Assembly: GCA_019239425.1 (NCBI GenBank)
Contig: JAFAZX010000095.1
Location: forward strand, 1-64,000
Source of the DNA: Acidobacteriota bacterium
GTDB lineage: Bacteria; Acidobacteriota; Blastocatellia; Pyrinomonadales; Pyrinomonadaceae
DNA length: 64,000 nt
Direction: 5' to 3'
Shown: positions 18,883 to 27,555 of the stretch, one piece after another
Numbering within the stretch: the stretch's first letter is position 1
Layout of the letters: every line of letters starts with the position of its first letter
Made by a program: the position numbers and the translations under genes
Notes under the pieces: generated by a model
The model's input: only the letters and a program-made list of their open reading frames with translations
Database searches by the model: none
Told to the model about the DNA's origin: nothing

Positions 18883-19413
18883 GTGGCGGACGTGAGTACG
18901 ATTAAAGACCTCTACAGGCACATGGAGTGGGCCGACGCGGCGGTGTGGGCCGCGGTGCTCGCGTCCGAAGGCGGGCGCTCGGACGCGAGGCTGCGGGAGC
19001 TGCTCTATCACCTGCACGTCGTCCAGCGCGCCTTCCTGCGCGCGTGGCGCGGGGAGCCGCGCGAGACGCCGTACCCGTCGTTCGAGGATGCGGCGCCGCT
19101 GGCCGCCTGGGGGCGCACGTACTACGGCGAGGCGTTCGCGCACCTCGGGGCCGCGGACGACGCGAAAGTGTCGGAGCCGATGCCGGTCTCCTGGGCGGCG
19201 ATGGTCGAGCAGATACTGGGCCGCGCGCCCGAGGTGACGAACGTCGGCGAGACGATGCTCCAGGTCGCGCTCCACAGCATCTACCACCGCGGGCAGGTCA
19301 ACGCGCGGCTCAGGGAGGTCGGCGGCAATCCGCCGCTCGTCGATTACATCGCGTGGGTCTGGATGGGCCGGCCGGCGGCCGACTGGTCTGCGGTCGGCGC
19401 GCAGAGCACGTAG
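18883..19413 (+). CDS. DinB family protein
   Basis: 176 residues from GTG 18883. The four-helix DinB/YfiT pattern is visible: HLHVVQRAFLRAW carries the first metal His and HSIYHRGQVNARLRE the second pair, with the early YRHMEWAD helix. DinB proteins bind a divalent metal and some act as thiol-dependent S-transferases; the exact reaction is unknown here. Convergent with the CDF transporter, 13 nt apart. A second DinB protein lies at 24396-24935. Confidence 0.85.
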   Translation: MADVSTIKDLYRHMEWADAAVWAAVLASEGGRSDARLRELLYHLHVVQRAFLRAWRGEPRETPYPSFEDAAPLAAWGRTYYGEAFAHLGAADDAKVSEPMPVSWAAMVEQILGRAPEVTNVGETMLQVALHSIYHRGQVNARLREVGGNPPLVDYIAWVWMGRPAADWSAVGAQST

Positions 19414-19426
19414 GCGGGCAACACCT

Positions 19427-20413
19427 TCAAGCCCCTTCCCCGCCCTCCTCAACGCCGCTCGGTTCGAGCGTCTCGAACGGCACGATGTTCACGTCGTGGA
19501 GCCGCCAGTCCACTTCGTGCACGACCTCCGCGGCCTGCTGCAGACGCTCGAAAAGGTCTCGTTCGTCGCGCGGGACGACGAACGCCTCGCCCGACAGGGT
19601 ATCCCCGTCCTCGCGCAGGCGCACGCGCGCCTCGCGCACCCATCCGAGCCCGAGCAGCGCCCGCTGCACCTCGTCCACGACGGGGTCGTCCTCCTTGCTC
19701 TCCACGTCCGTCGGCCGCTTGTTCATCAACTGCGCGACGCTGTTGCGCAGGTTCGAGAAGCCGTCCCTGACGATCTCAAGTGAGATGAAGGCCGCGGCCG
19801 CCGAGTCGGCCCACCAGAGGCCGTAGGCGATGCCGAAGATGCCGGCCACGCCCGCGAGCCCCGCCAGCCAGTCGCCCTTGTTGATGGTGGCCGAGGCGTG
19901 CAGGGCCTTGTCGTGCAGCTCGCGCGCCAAAGGCTCCTTCATCCGGCCGAGGACGAACGGCGGGACGACGCTGTAGAGGAGTGCGGCCACCATCAGCCAG
20001 CCGAGCCACACGCGGCGGCCGAAGAGTTCCACGGTCTGCACGGTCGGGCGCTCGGCCGCCAGCAGCTTGTAGACCGACTCGCCGAAGAGGTAGAGGCCGA
20101 AGCCGAGGAGCGTGACCGAGCCGGCGAGGAAGGCGATGAGTATCGCGCGGCGGTAGCCGTAGGGGAAGCTGTCGTCGGGCGGCCTGCGGCGGAAGTGCGC
20201 GCCGATGAGAAAGGCCGCGAACGGGATGAGGCTCACCGTGTCTTCGACCCACATCGCCTTCATCGCCTGCGAGGAGCCCATCGTGAAGGCGAGCACGACG
20301 ATGATCGTCCCGAGGAAGAAGATCGACCACCACTCGATGCGCCGCGCGCGCGCGAGCGCGGCCTCCTTGTCGGGGGGCAGGCGGAAGTCCACCTCGGGCG
20401 CGTAGGCGCTCAA
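19427..20413 (-). CDS. Cation diffusion facilitator (CDF) family transporter
   Basis: 328 residues from TTG 20413, whose TTGA overlaps the stop of the upstream lipoprotein gene. Six TM segments occupy residues about 28-240, with the site-A-like acidic residues in WVEDTVSLIP and LHDKALHASATINKGDWLAG. A cytoplasmic C-terminal domain (250-315) with VREARVRLREDGDTL matches the CDF regulatory fold. Role: export of Zn2+, Co2+, Mn2+ or Fe2+ in exchange for protons; the metal cannot be read from sequence. Translation appears coupled to the solute-binding lipoprotein. Confidence 0.85.
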   Translation of the reverse strand: MSAYAPEVDFRLPPDKEAALARARRIEWWSIFFLGTIIVVLAFTMGSSQAMKAMWVEDTVSLIPFAAFLIGAHFRRRPPDDSFPYGYRRAILIAFLAGSVTLLGFGLYLFGESVYKLLAAERPTVQTVELFGRRVWLGWLMVAALLYSVVPPFVLGRMKEPLARELHDKALHASATINKGDWLAGLAGVAGIFGIAYGLWWADSAAAAFISLEIVRDGFSNLRNSVAQLMNKRPTDVESKEDDPVVDEVQRALLGLGWVREARVRLREDGDTLSGEAFVVPRDERDLFERLQQAAEVVHEVDWRLHDVNIVPFETLEPSGVEEGGEGA

Positions 20414-21114
20414 CGCACGGCCTCCTTCTGAAGCAGCCCCTTCACGTGCGGGCGCTCGCGCGAGAGAAACTCTTCGAGCCGGCGGAGGAAGCCGTTCTCG
20501 CCCGGCGCGACCGCCATCACGTGCTTCTCCGTGTGTAAGGTCTGCCCCGAAGGCGTGAGCCCGAGACTCTCAAGCTCCCAGGTGGGCGCGGCCGCGGGGC
20601 CGCTCGGGGGCTGTAGACTCAGGACGCGCGTGGGGACGGCGCCCTCTTTCGAAAGGTAGTAGGCCAGGGGGTCGCCTTCGCGCACGGCGACCTCCAAGCC
20701 CTTCAGACCTTTCGGCGGCGGCGTCGGCGCGCCGGGGAAGCCGACGGCGTACGCCTCTTCGAAGTAAGGGCCGGTCAGCCCGACGTACTTCCACCAGAGC
20801 GTCTGGTCGGTGACGCCGCCGACGACGAGGTCGAGTTCGAAACGTTCGAGCGCCTCCATGTGCCGCTGCTCGCCGCCCCAGTGCCACTCGGGCCGAGACC
20901 TCAGCTCGGCGGCGAACCGGCGCACGAGCTCCACCTCCGCGCCCGACGGCTCGCCCTCCGTGCGCACGACCCACGGCGGGTGCTCGACCAGCCCTACGCG
21001 GAGCCGCCCGCCCTCGACGCGCGCCAACGTCCCCTCCGGGTCGCGCGGCAGATTCACGCACGCCTGTGTCAGAGCGCACAACGCCAGGGCCGCGACCAGA
21101 CACGAGAGCCGCAT
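20410..21114 (-). CDS. Solute-binding (SBP_bac_3-like) lipoprotein
   Basis: 234 residues from ATG 21114, directly behind GAGGGGGGAGA; a GTG at 21138 is less likely. The signal sequence ends in LTQAC, a lipobox. GRLRVGLVEHPPWVVR and VELVRRFAAELRSRPEW then FELDLVVGGVTD follow the bacterial extracellular amino-acid-binding protein pattern (family 3), and PYFEEAYAVGFP fits the second lobe. No permease is adjacent; instead it precedes a CDF exporter in an overlapping TTGA arrangement, so it may act as a sensor or ligand-binding partner. Confidence 0.75.
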   Translation of the reverse strand: MRLSCLVAALALCALTQACVNLPRDPEGTLARVEGGRLRVGLVEHPPWVVRTEGEPSGAEVELVRRFAAELRSRPEWHWGGEQRHMEALERFELDLVVGGVTDQTLWWKYVGLTGPYFEEAYAVGFPGAPTPPPKGLKGLEVAVREGDPLAYYLSKEGAVPTRVLSLQPPSGPAAAPTWELESLGLTPSGQTLHTEKHVMAVAPGENGFLRRLEEFLSRERPHVKGLLQKEAVR

Positions 21115-21170
21115 TCTCCCCCCTCGCTCTTCCGCCACTGTGGCAGTCGAATATGACTGAAAAGGAATTC

Positions 21171-21231
21171 ACCACAGAGACACAGAGGCACAGCTTGTTG
21201 AGCATTCCTCTTCGAGCTGTGTCTCTGTGGT
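21171..21231. repeat. Inverted repeat, ACCACAGAGACACAG family (degenerate copy)
   Basis: Arms ACCACAGAGACACAG (21171-21185) and CTGTGTCTCTGTGGT (21217-21231) are exact reverse complements. Compared with the copies at 28.6 and 44.9 kb, the right arm lacks six bases, so the longer stem is broken. It lies between two minus-strand genes. Confidence 0.9.
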
Positions 21232-21294
21232 TAATGGTCTTCTTATAACAACCGCGGCAGGGAGTTTCAGTACACAGGCGAACGCTCGGGCGGG

Positions 21295-22812
21295 TCAGAG
21301 GATGAAGATGTCTCGGAACTTGGGGTCGGCGCGCAGGGCGTCGAGGCGTGGGTCGGCTCTGAGCAGGGTGGCGGCCTCGGGGTTCGTCCGCGCCTTGTCG
21401 CGCGCCTGCTTGAGCCACTCGTAAGCCTGCTCGCGCTCGCCGAGCGAGGCGTGGACGAGCGCCATGTCTGAGGGCGCGACCTCCGCGCCCGCCGCCGACA
21501 GCTCTTCGAGCAGGCGGCGCGCCTCCGCCTTCCGGCCCGTCACGGCGTACGCCTGGACGAGCGCCACGGCGACGCGCGCGTCCGTCCCGCCGGCCAGCTC
21601 CCGCGCGCGAGTCAGCTCCGTGACCGCCTCGGCCCGGCGACCTTCGCGCAGGTGGACGAGGCCGAGGAAGAGGCGCGCCTGTATGAAGTCCGGGTCGAGT
21701 TCGAGCGTGCGGCGCAGGCGCTCGGCGGCGCGCCTGTAGTCGCGCGCGAAGAAGAGCCGCTCGCCGACGGTCGTCGAGATGATGGGCGAGAGCGGGTCGA
21801 GTTCCGCGGCGCGCACGGCCTCGCTCAAGGCCTCGTCCGCGCGCCCGCGCGTGGCGAGGAAGTCCGAGTACCAGTGGTGCGCCGTCGCGTAAGCGGTGTC
21901 GAGTTCGATGGCGCGGCGGAACTCGCGCTCGGCCCCTTCGGCGTCCATCTCCTGGTAAGCCTTGATGAGCGCGAGCGAGGCGTGCGCCTCCGACAGCTCG
22001 TCGTCAACCTCGACCGCCTTGAGCGCCGCGGCGCGCGCGCGGACGAAGCACTCCTCGGGCGGGGTCGTGCCGTAGCGGTAGTTGCCGAGCACGCTGTACG
22101 CGTCGGCGAGTCCGGCGTAGGCGGCCGCGTAGGTCGGGTCGAGGTCGAGTGCCCTGCGGAAGTGTTCGACGCTCTTCTCGACGCCTTCGGGGTTGCGCTT
22201 GTTCCAGAAGTATCGGCCGCGCAGGTAGGCCTCGCGCGCCTCGAAGACCTCGGTCGTGTGGCGACGCTCGCGCCGCGCGGCCGTGGGCGCCGCCGGGGCC
22301 TGAGCCGAAGGGGCGCGCCCCGTCCAAAGATAAAGGGCGGCCGCGGTGGAGATGATCGCCACGGACATCGCGACCGCCAGCGCAGACCTCGGCGGGTGCG
22401 ACGCGCCGACCGTGATGGCCGCCGTCTCCGCCAACGCGGCCGCCTCGCGCCGCACGGCGGGGCGCTCCTCGGAGGTTTCGGGCTCGACCTCGCGCACCGG
22501 CTCGACGAAGCTGTAGCCGCGGCCGGGCACGGTCACGACGTAGCGCCGCCCGTCCGTGCGCTCGCCGAGCGCCTTGCGCAGCATCGAGACGTGCTGCGTC
22601 AGGTTGTTCTCCTCGACCGCCGTGTCGGGCCAGAGCGCTGACATCAGCTCGTCCTTGGCGAGCACGCGGCCGCGCCGCTCGACGAAGACGAGGAGCGTGT
22701 CGAAGACCTTGCCCGTCAGCGCCACGGGCCGCCCCTCGCGCAGCAGCACGCGCCGCAGGGGGTTTAGGCGGAACGGGCCGAACTCGTAAACTCTCTCGCT
22801 CGTCTGCTCCAT
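21295..22812 (-). CDS. CadC-type winged-helix regulator with TPR repeats
   Basis: 505 residues from ATG 22812. Residues 8-105 form an OmpR/PhoB-type winged helix (YEFGPFRLNPLRRVLL, LTGKVFDTLLVF, NNLTQHVSMLRKALG, VVTVPGRGYSFVEP). There is no receiver domain. A single TM segment follows at about 143-165, then TPR repeats (about 185-490) with AYAGLADAYSVLG and similar. This membrane-anchored architecture with a periplasmic TPR sensor is expanded in Acidobacteriota. Targets are not identifiable; the divergent hydrolase gene at 23082 is a candidate. Confidence 0.88.
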   Translation of the reverse strand: MEQTSERVYEFGPFRLNPLRRVLLREGRPVALTGKVFDTLLVFVERRGRVLAKDELMSALWPDTAVEENNLTQHVSMLRKALGERTDGRRYVVTVPGRGYSFVEPVREVEPETSEERPAVRREAAALAETAAITVGASHPPRSALAVAMSVAIISTAAALYLWTGRAPSAQAPAAPTAARRERRHTTEVFEAREAYLRGRYFWNKRNPEGVEKSVEHFRRALDLDPTYAAAYAGLADAYSVLGNYRYGTTPPEECFVRARAAALKAVEVDDELSEAHASLALIKAYQEMDAEGAEREFRRAIELDTAYATAHHWYSDFLATRGRADEALSEAVRAAELDPLSPIISTTVGERLFFARDYRRAAERLRRTLELDPDFIQARLFLGLVHLREGRRAEAVTELTRARELAGGTDARVAVALVQAYAVTGRKAEARRLLEELSAAGAEVAPSDMALVHASLGEREQAYEWLKQARDKARTNPEAATLLRADPRLDALRADPKFRDIFIL

Positions 22813-22859
22813 GGCAAAACCTTCCTTCTAACTGCGCGGACGGCCGGGAGACCGAGACA

Positions 22860-22888
22860 CTTCTAAGCGATTTCAGAAACTTTTACAA
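22860..22888 (-). promoter_or_regulatory. Predicted promoter for the winged-helix/TPR gene
   Basis: On the minus strand TTGTAA (22888-22883), a 17-bp spacer and TAGAAG (22865-22860) resemble sigma-70 boxes, ending 47 nt before the ATG at 22812. Confidence 0.45.
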
Positions 22889-23081
22889 GATTTCACCGGG
22901 CTTGAAAGACTCCGCACGGCCGCCGGCCGCAACATCCGGCGCACCTCCCGGCCGCGGGACGGGGCGCGCGGGAAAGGGGAAGGCGGAGGGGTCAACGTCA
23001 GGCTTACCTCCCTCACTTCCCTTCTGCGTACGCCGCGCCCCGCGGCCGTCCGAAATCTCGTACGCGAGGAGAATTTTGAGG

Positions 23082-24422
23082 ATGCTTTCGAAGGGTCTGA
23101 AACACGTCGTCCTCCTCTGGTGCCTTTTGCTGTTGCCGCAGCTCGCGCTCGCGCAGGGCGCGACGAAAGACGACGGGAAGATCGTCGAGCAGACGCCGTT
23201 CGCGCTCCCAACCTTCGAACAGGTGCCCGACCGTTTCAAACGCCTCTACGGGCGCGAGGCCGTCGAGCGCGTGCGCAACTCGAACGACCTCGAGCTGCTC
23301 AAGATCAAGTACATGAGCGACGGCCTCAGAATCTCGGGCTTCATCTACAAGCCGAAGGACACGGCGGGCCGGAAACTCCCGGCCGTCATCTGGAACCGCG
23401 GCGGCGCGGGCGACGACACGGTGATAGGCGTCGCGAACTACCTGCACTTTTACGAGATGCACCGCCTCGCCTCGGAAGGGTTCGTCGTGCTCGCCTCGCA
23501 GTATCGCGGCTACGACGGCGGCGAGGGGAAGGACGAGGTCGGGGGCGCGGACACGGACGACGTTTTGAACCTCTTCCCGCTGGCGCGCTCGCTCGGCTAC
23601 GTGGACATGGAGCGCGTCTACATGTTCGGCTTCTCGCGCGGCGCGCAGATGACCTTGCAGGCGATACGGCGCGGCGCGCCCGTCCGCGCGGCCGGCGTCG
23701 TCGGCGCGCCCACAGACCTCTGGCTCAGCTTTCAGGAGAACCCTGCCGTCCGCGACCTCATCACCGCGAACTGGGCGGGCGGCGCGGCGCGGCTTGAGCA
23801 GAATATGTTGGAGCGCTCGGCCGTCCGCTGGGCCGACAAGCTGACCGTGCCGCTCCTCATCTTCCAGGGCGGCGCCGACCCGGCCGTCTCGCCGAACCAG
23901 GCCCTGGCGCTGGCGAAGAAGTTGGAGGAGGCCGGCAACCTCTACGAGCTGGTCGTCTACGCGCGCGACGACCACTTCGTCACGCGCAACTTCGACGACC
24001 GCCTGCGGCGCACAATCGAGTGGTTCAAGAACCCGCCCTTTAACTCCATCTCTTCACCGCTGCGCCGAACCATCAGGGAGAGAGGCGTCGAGGCGGCGCT
24101 CGCGCAGTACAGGGAGTTGAAGAAGAGCCAGCCCGCGCGCTACGACTTCGGCGAGCCGGAGCTGAACGCGCTCGGCTACGAGCTGCTCTTCGCGGGGCGC
24201 GCGAAGGACGCGGTCGAAATCTTCAAGCTCAACGTCGAGGCGTACCCGCAGGGCTTCAACACCTACGACAGCCTCGGCGAAGCATACCTCGCCGCGGGCG
24301 AGCGCGAGCTGGCGATTAAGAACTACCGCAAGTCGCTTGAGCTGAACCCCGAGAACACGAATGCGACCGCCGCGCTCAAACGCATCGAGCAGACTTCAGC
24401 CGCGCCGGTCGCGCAGGATTGA
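23082..24422 (+). CDS. Secreted S9-type alpha/beta hydrolase with C-terminal TPR
   Basis: 446 residues from ATG 23082 (GAGGAG ten bases upstream), where the signal peptide begins; an open extension to 22902 is Pro/Gly-rich and unlikely. The alpha/beta-hydrolase core shows the nucleophile Ser185 in FGFSRGAQM, Asp266 in GGADPAV and His298 in DDHFVTR, matching prolyl-oligopeptidase-like (S9) and dienelactone-hydrolase-like enzymes. The final ~80 residues hold two TPR units (GYELLFAGRAKDAVEIF, NTYDSLGEAYLAAGE). Likely periplasmic peptidase or esterase. The end overlaps the convergent DinB gene by 27 nt. Confidence 0.85.
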   Translation: MLSKGLKHVVLLWCLLLLPQLALAQGATKDDGKIVEQTPFALPTFEQVPDRFKRLYGREAVERVRNSNDLELLKIKYMSDGLRISGFIYKPKDTAGRKLPAVIWNRGGAGDDTVIGVANYLHFYEMHRLASEGFVVLASQYRGYDGGEGKDEVGGADTDDVLNLFPLARSLGYVDMERVYMFGFSRGAQMTLQAIRRGAPVRAAGVVGAPTDLWLSFQENPAVRDLITANWAGGAARLEQNMLERSAVRWADKLTVPLLIFQGGADPAVSPNQALALAKKLEEAGNLYELVVYARDDHFVTRNFDDRLRRTIEWFKNPPFNSISSPLRRTIRERGVEAALAQYRELKKSQPARYDFGEPELNALGYELLFAGRAKDAVEIFKLNVEAYPQGFNTYDSLGEAYLAAGERELAIKNYRKSLELNPENTNATAALKRIEQTSAAPVAQD

Positions 24423-24935
24423 GAGGTAGGCCGCCCACGGCCCGACCGCTTCGGCGTAGACCTTCGCCATCGTCCGCGCGAGCTGCGCCACGTGGTCGAG
24501 GTCGTGGACGACCCACGCCGCGAGCAACTGCCCGAGCGTGACTTCGCCGAAGTCCGGGTGCCGCCCCGTCCGCACAAGGTCGCCTGCGCCGAGGTTCATC
24601 CCGCGCAACTCGGAAACATTCTGCGCGCGCAGCCCGGCGAAGGTCGCGAGAAGCTCTTGGAGAGACTTCCCTTCGCTCTCCCTGAACTGCGCCCCGCGGT
24701 CGAACGGCGTGAACGGGCTCGGGTCGCCCGAGAGGATGTGCCGCGCGCGCCCGAGCCAGTCGGCGCGCTCGCCGTGCACGAGGTGCCCGACCACGTCGTA
24801 AGGAGACCAGGTTCCCTCGCCCTCCGTCGCGCGCACGAACGTCTCCGGCAACCCGTTTAGTAACGCGCCGACGGAAGCGGGCGTTCGTTCGAGCACCGCC
24901 AACGCCTCTTCCAAACGCAAATCGTCTCCCGCCAT
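24396..24935 (-). CDS. DinB family protein
   Basis: 179 residues from ATG 24935, preceded by CCGGAGGACTCTTAC; the TTG at 24968 that overlaps the upstream stop is less likely. DinB signatures: WSPYDVVGHLVHGERADW with the first His and LAAWVVHDLDHVAQLART with the His pair. Family proteins bind metal in a four-helix bundle. It follows the AlkZ-like gene and may share its transcript. Confidence 0.85.
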   Translation of the reverse strand: MAGDDLRLEEALAVLERTPASVGALLNGLPETFVRATEGEGTWSPYDVVGHLVHGERADWLGRARHILSGDPSPFTPFDRGAQFRESEGKSLQELLATFAGLRAQNVSELRGMNLGAGDLVRTGRHPDFGEVTLGQLLAAWVVHDLDHVAQLARTMAKVYAEAVGPWAAYLSILRDRRG

Positions 24936-24964
24936 GTAAGAGTCCTCCGGATATGAAGTTCGCT

Positions 24965-26035
24965 TCAAGCGACGACGGCCGGCAGCCCTAGAAATTCGCC
25001 GTACCTCTGCGCGCCCTCTTCGAGCGCGTCGCGTTCGGTTCGCTTAAGTGTTGCCCACAGATTCGTCTCGATCACCACCGACTCCCTCTTCAACGTGCGC
25101 TTCCAGGTGCCGGCGGCCCGTCCGTCAATTATGACTGTCGGCCCGAGGACGGCGGTCGCCGCGTCGGGCCGTAGTGTGTGTGAAGGGTGAAGAATGGCCC
25201 CGCGGTCTTTATAGGCGACCGTGTACTCGTCGAAGGCAGGCAGCAGTTGCGCGCCCTTCTGCACGTCAACCGCGGCCCGCGTCGGAGGCGAGAGCCAGTA
25301 CGTCTCGTCGTCGAAGACCTCACGCTGCAAATCCGCGGCGGCCAACTCAAGTCCCGCACGCGCGTCCGTCGTCGTGAGGCTCGACCACCAGACGAAGTCC
25401 TGCAACGTCGCCGGCCCGTGGCTCCTGAAGTAGCGCGCGGCCAGCTCCGCCAGAGCCTCCGCGCGCGACAAACTTTTTGAGGGGGCCGCCCACTCTTCGA
25501 GGAGCGCGAACGTGAACTGCTTGCCGCGCCTCGCCGCGTAGCAGGTCAGGCCCTCCAGCGCAGACCTGTTCAGAAGGTGTATGAGCCTTTGGCCTTCCGT
25601 CCTGACGCCGCCGCGTTCGAGCGCCGCGGCCAACTCCGGCCGCGTCAGTTGGCGGCCCCGAAGGGCGCGCTCTATCACCCGCCTGCTTTTGGCGAACGTC
25701 GCCCCGTCCAGCCCGAGCTGCCTGTACCTGCCCGCCGCTCGCGCGATGGTGCGCGCCCCCGCCAGCGAGAGCATCCAGCGCACGTCCTCGGCCGCCACGA
25801 AGTGGAGCGTGCCGCGCATGGGCCACGTGCGGACGATAGAACGGTCAACGACAGCGCGCTCGACCTCTGATTCAACCGCACCCGGCAGGCGCAGCCCGAG
25901 CGCCCACAGCGAACCGAGATAGTCCTGCGCCTGCACGGCGCCGAACCAGCGCACCGCGTCCGCGGGCTTTTCGAAACGGCCCGCCCCGATGCCCTGCCCT
26001 TGCAGCCGCAGGCGAGCGACTTCGGAAGTCTTCAT
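24965..26035 (-). CDS. AlkZ-like winged-helix DNA-binding/glycosylase family protein
   Basis: 356 residues from ATG 26035, overlapping the regulator's stop as ATGA. It matches the HTH_42 / AlkZ-YcaQ family (PF06224): RWFGAVQAQDYLGSLWALGLR, WPMRGTLHFVAAEDVRWML and LLPAFDEYTVAYKDR. Characterised members unhook interstrand crosslinks or excise bulky alkylated bases; the Gln-x-Gln motif of the AlkZ branch is seen as QAQ near residue 36. Substrate is unproven for this AlkZ-like branch. Being in one operon with a cysteine-rich SufR-like regulator suggests a stress-induced repair role. Confidence 0.82.
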   Translation of the reverse strand: MKTSEVARLRLQGQGIGAGRFEKPADAVRWFGAVQAQDYLGSLWALGLRLPGAVESEVERAVVDRSIVRTWPMRGTLHFVAAEDVRWMLSLAGARTIARAAGRYRQLGLDGATFAKSRRVIERALRGRQLTRPELAAALERGGVRTEGQRLIHLLNRSALEGLTCYAARRGKQFTFALLEEWAAPSKSLSRAEALAELAARYFRSHGPATLQDFVWWSSLTTTDARAGLELAAADLQREVFDDETYWLSPPTRAAVDVQKGAQLLPAFDEYTVAYKDRGAILHPSHTLRPDAATAVLGPTVIIDGRAAGTWKRTLKRESVVIETNLWATLKRTERDALEEGAQRYGEFLGLPAVVA

Positions 26036-26703
26036 TTTTTACGGGCTCGTGTTTTAGGACTGACGCGGTAGGCGCAGCGCTGTCCGCCGGAGACGATGTG
26101 CTCGACGCGCTCGACTTCGACCGACGGGCCGAGCACCGTGCGGAACAGGTCGAGCTCGGTCGAGCAGAAGCCCTGGCACGCGTTGGCCGCCGCGCAGATG
26201 GGGCAGTGGTTCTCGACGAGCAGGAAGCCCTCGCCTCCTTCGGCCTCCCGCACCTCCGCCATGTAGCCCTCTTCGGTGCGCACCTGCGCCAGCGCCTTCA
26301 AACGCTTCTCCAGCGGGTCGGACGCGCGTATACGCTGCTTATAGTCCGCTTGCTGGCGCGCGCAGCGCGAGGCGAGCACGCGGTTCAAGCCTTCCGCGCC
26401 GAACGTCTCCTGCATCGCGTCGAGGAGCGCGACACTCAGCTCGGCGTAGGCTTCGGGGAAGTGCCGGTCGGCCTCCCGCGTGAGCCGCCAGAACTTGGCC
26501 GGGCGGCCCACGGGCACGGGCCGGTCTTCGGACGTCACCAGCCCCTCGCCCTGCAGGGCGTAGAGGTGGAGCCGCACGGCCATCGCCGTCAGGCCCAGCC
26601 GCTCGGCCAACTGCGCCGTGCCGAGCTGCCCCTCGGTCTTCAGGAGTTTGACGATGGCGCGGCGCGTCTTGCGCTCGCCCTTCTGCGTAGCCTCGCGGGT
26701 CAC
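26032..26703 (-). CDS. SufR-like winged-helix regulator with cysteine cluster
   Basis: 223 residues from GTG 26703. Residues 14-75 form a winged helix (TAQLAERLGLTAMAVRLHLYAL, wing with RPAKFW). The C-terminal half has Cys167, Cys170, Cys176, Cys180 and Cys210 in ENHCPIC, CQGFC and GQRCAYRV, the layout of SufR-type regulators that carry an iron-sulfur cluster. The predicted -10 box ends only 7 nt before the GTG, so the mRNA may be leaderless. It is transcribed divergently from the SDR-QueA-like operon across twin TTTC-N4-GAAA sites and leads the AlkZ-like gene. Confidence 0.83.
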   Translation of the reverse strand: MTREATQKGERKTRRAIVKLLKTEGQLGTAQLAERLGLTAMAVRLHLYALQGEGLVTSEDRPVPVGRPAKFWRLTREADRHFPEAYAELSVALLDAMQETFGAEGLNRVLASRCARQQADYKQRIRASDPLEKRLKALAQVRTEEGYMAEVREAEGGEGFLLVENHCPICAAANACQGFCSTELDLFRTVLGPSVEVERVEHIVSGGQRCAYRVSPKTRARKK

Positions 26704-26709
26704 GCGACC

Positions 26710-26738
26710 TTTCTAAAGAAAATGCTTGACAAAGTCAA
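26710..26738 (-). promoter_or_regulatory. Promoter of the SufR-like regulator operon
   Basis: On the minus strand TTGACT (26738-26733), a 17-bp spacer and TAGAAA (26715-26710). Its -35 overlaps the opposing -35 in the palindrome CTTGACAAAGTCAAG. The -10 is about 7 nt from the GTG start. Confidence 0.6.
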
Positions 26739-26754
26739 GCCCCCGCGCTACCCT
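26726..26754 (+). promoter_or_regulatory. Promoter of the SDR/QueA-like operon
   Basis: TTGACA at 26726-26731 is a perfect -35, with a 17-bp spacer to TACCCT (26749-26754). About 40 nt of leader precede ATG 26803. Confidence 0.6.
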
Positions 26755-26802
26755 CCGCCTTAGTAAAGGTTTTTCTTTAGAAAGGAAGGACGGTGGGCAA
26801 GC

Positions 26803-27555
26803 ATGAGTAACTCTTCGGACTTCTCCTCGCGGACGGGGGGCGGAACGAACCCCTTCGGCGGCCTGCGGGTCGCCGTCACCGGCGGGACTTCGGGCTTGGG
26901 GCTCGCGCTCGTGCGCGAGTTTCTGTCGCGCGGCGCGCGGGTCGCCTTCGTCGCGCGGACGCGCGAGCGAGTCGAGCGGGTCGCGCGCGAGAACGCGGGC
27001 GCGCACGGCATCGCGGGCGACGTCTCTTCCAAGGAAGACATCTACCCCGTCGCCCTGCAGATCACGGGCGAACTCGGCGGGCTCGACGTGCTGGTCAACA
27101 ACGCCTCGGACTTGGGGCCGTTGCCCCTGGCGATGCTCTCGGACACGGAGTGCGAAGACCTTGAGCGCGCGTTCGCGACAAACGTCATCGGGCCTTTCCG
27201 TCTGACGAAGGCTCTGATGGGGGCGCTCGCGGCCTCCGCGCGCGAAGGGCTAGGCGCGGTCGTGCTCAACATTTCGAGCGACGCGGCGGTCAACGCGTAC
27301 CCCGGCTGGGGCGCATACGGCGCGAGCAAGGCCGCGCTGCAACACCTCAGCCGCATCTGGGGCGAGGAGCACGCGGCCGACCACATACGCTTCCTCTCGC
27401 TCGACCCCGGCGACATGGACACGCCGATGCACGCGGCCGCCCTCCCCGACGCAGACCCTTTGACTCTCAAGCGACCCGAAGAGGCCGCGCGCGAACTGGC
27501 CGACGCCGTCGCCGCCGCGCTGCCGGTTCGGGAACTGGAAGGAGCACTCTCATGA
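26803..27555 (+). CDS. Short-chain dehydrogenase/reductase (SDR)
   Basis: 250 residues from ATG 26803. Classical SDR features: TGGTSGLG at 26-33, NNAS at 99-102 (in place of NNAG), Ser158/159 and YGASK at 172-176. LDPGDMDTPMH follows the PG motif. It uses NAD(P)H on an unknown substrate. Its stop overlaps the QueA-like start as ATGA. The gene is under the divergent operator shared with the SufR-like regulator, which suggests redox or iron-sulfur stress control. Confidence 0.88.
   Translation: MSNSSDFSSRTGGGTNPFGGLRVAVTGGTSGLGLALVREFLSRGARVAFVARTRERVERVARENAGAHGIAGDVSSKEDIYPVALQITGELGGLDVLVNNASDLGPLPLAMLSDTECEDLERAFATNVIGPFRLTKALMGALAASAREGLGAVVLNISSDAAVNAYPGWGAYGASKAALQHLSRIWGEEHAADHIRFLSLDPGDMDTPMHAAALPDADPLTLKRPEEAARELADAVAAALPVRELEGALS

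Larger units (their letters stand above)
26708..26785. promoter_or_regulatory. Twin inverted operator in divergent promoter region
   Basis: CCTTTCTAAAGAAAA (26708-26722) and TTTTCTTTAGAAAGG (26771-26785) are exact reverse complements, 48 bp apart. Each contains TTTC-N4-GAAA, a dyad suited to a dimeric winged-helix protein. One site covers the minus-strand -10 box; the other lies just downstream of the plus-strand start of transcription. Most likely bound by the adjacent SufR-like regulator. Confidence 0.75.
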
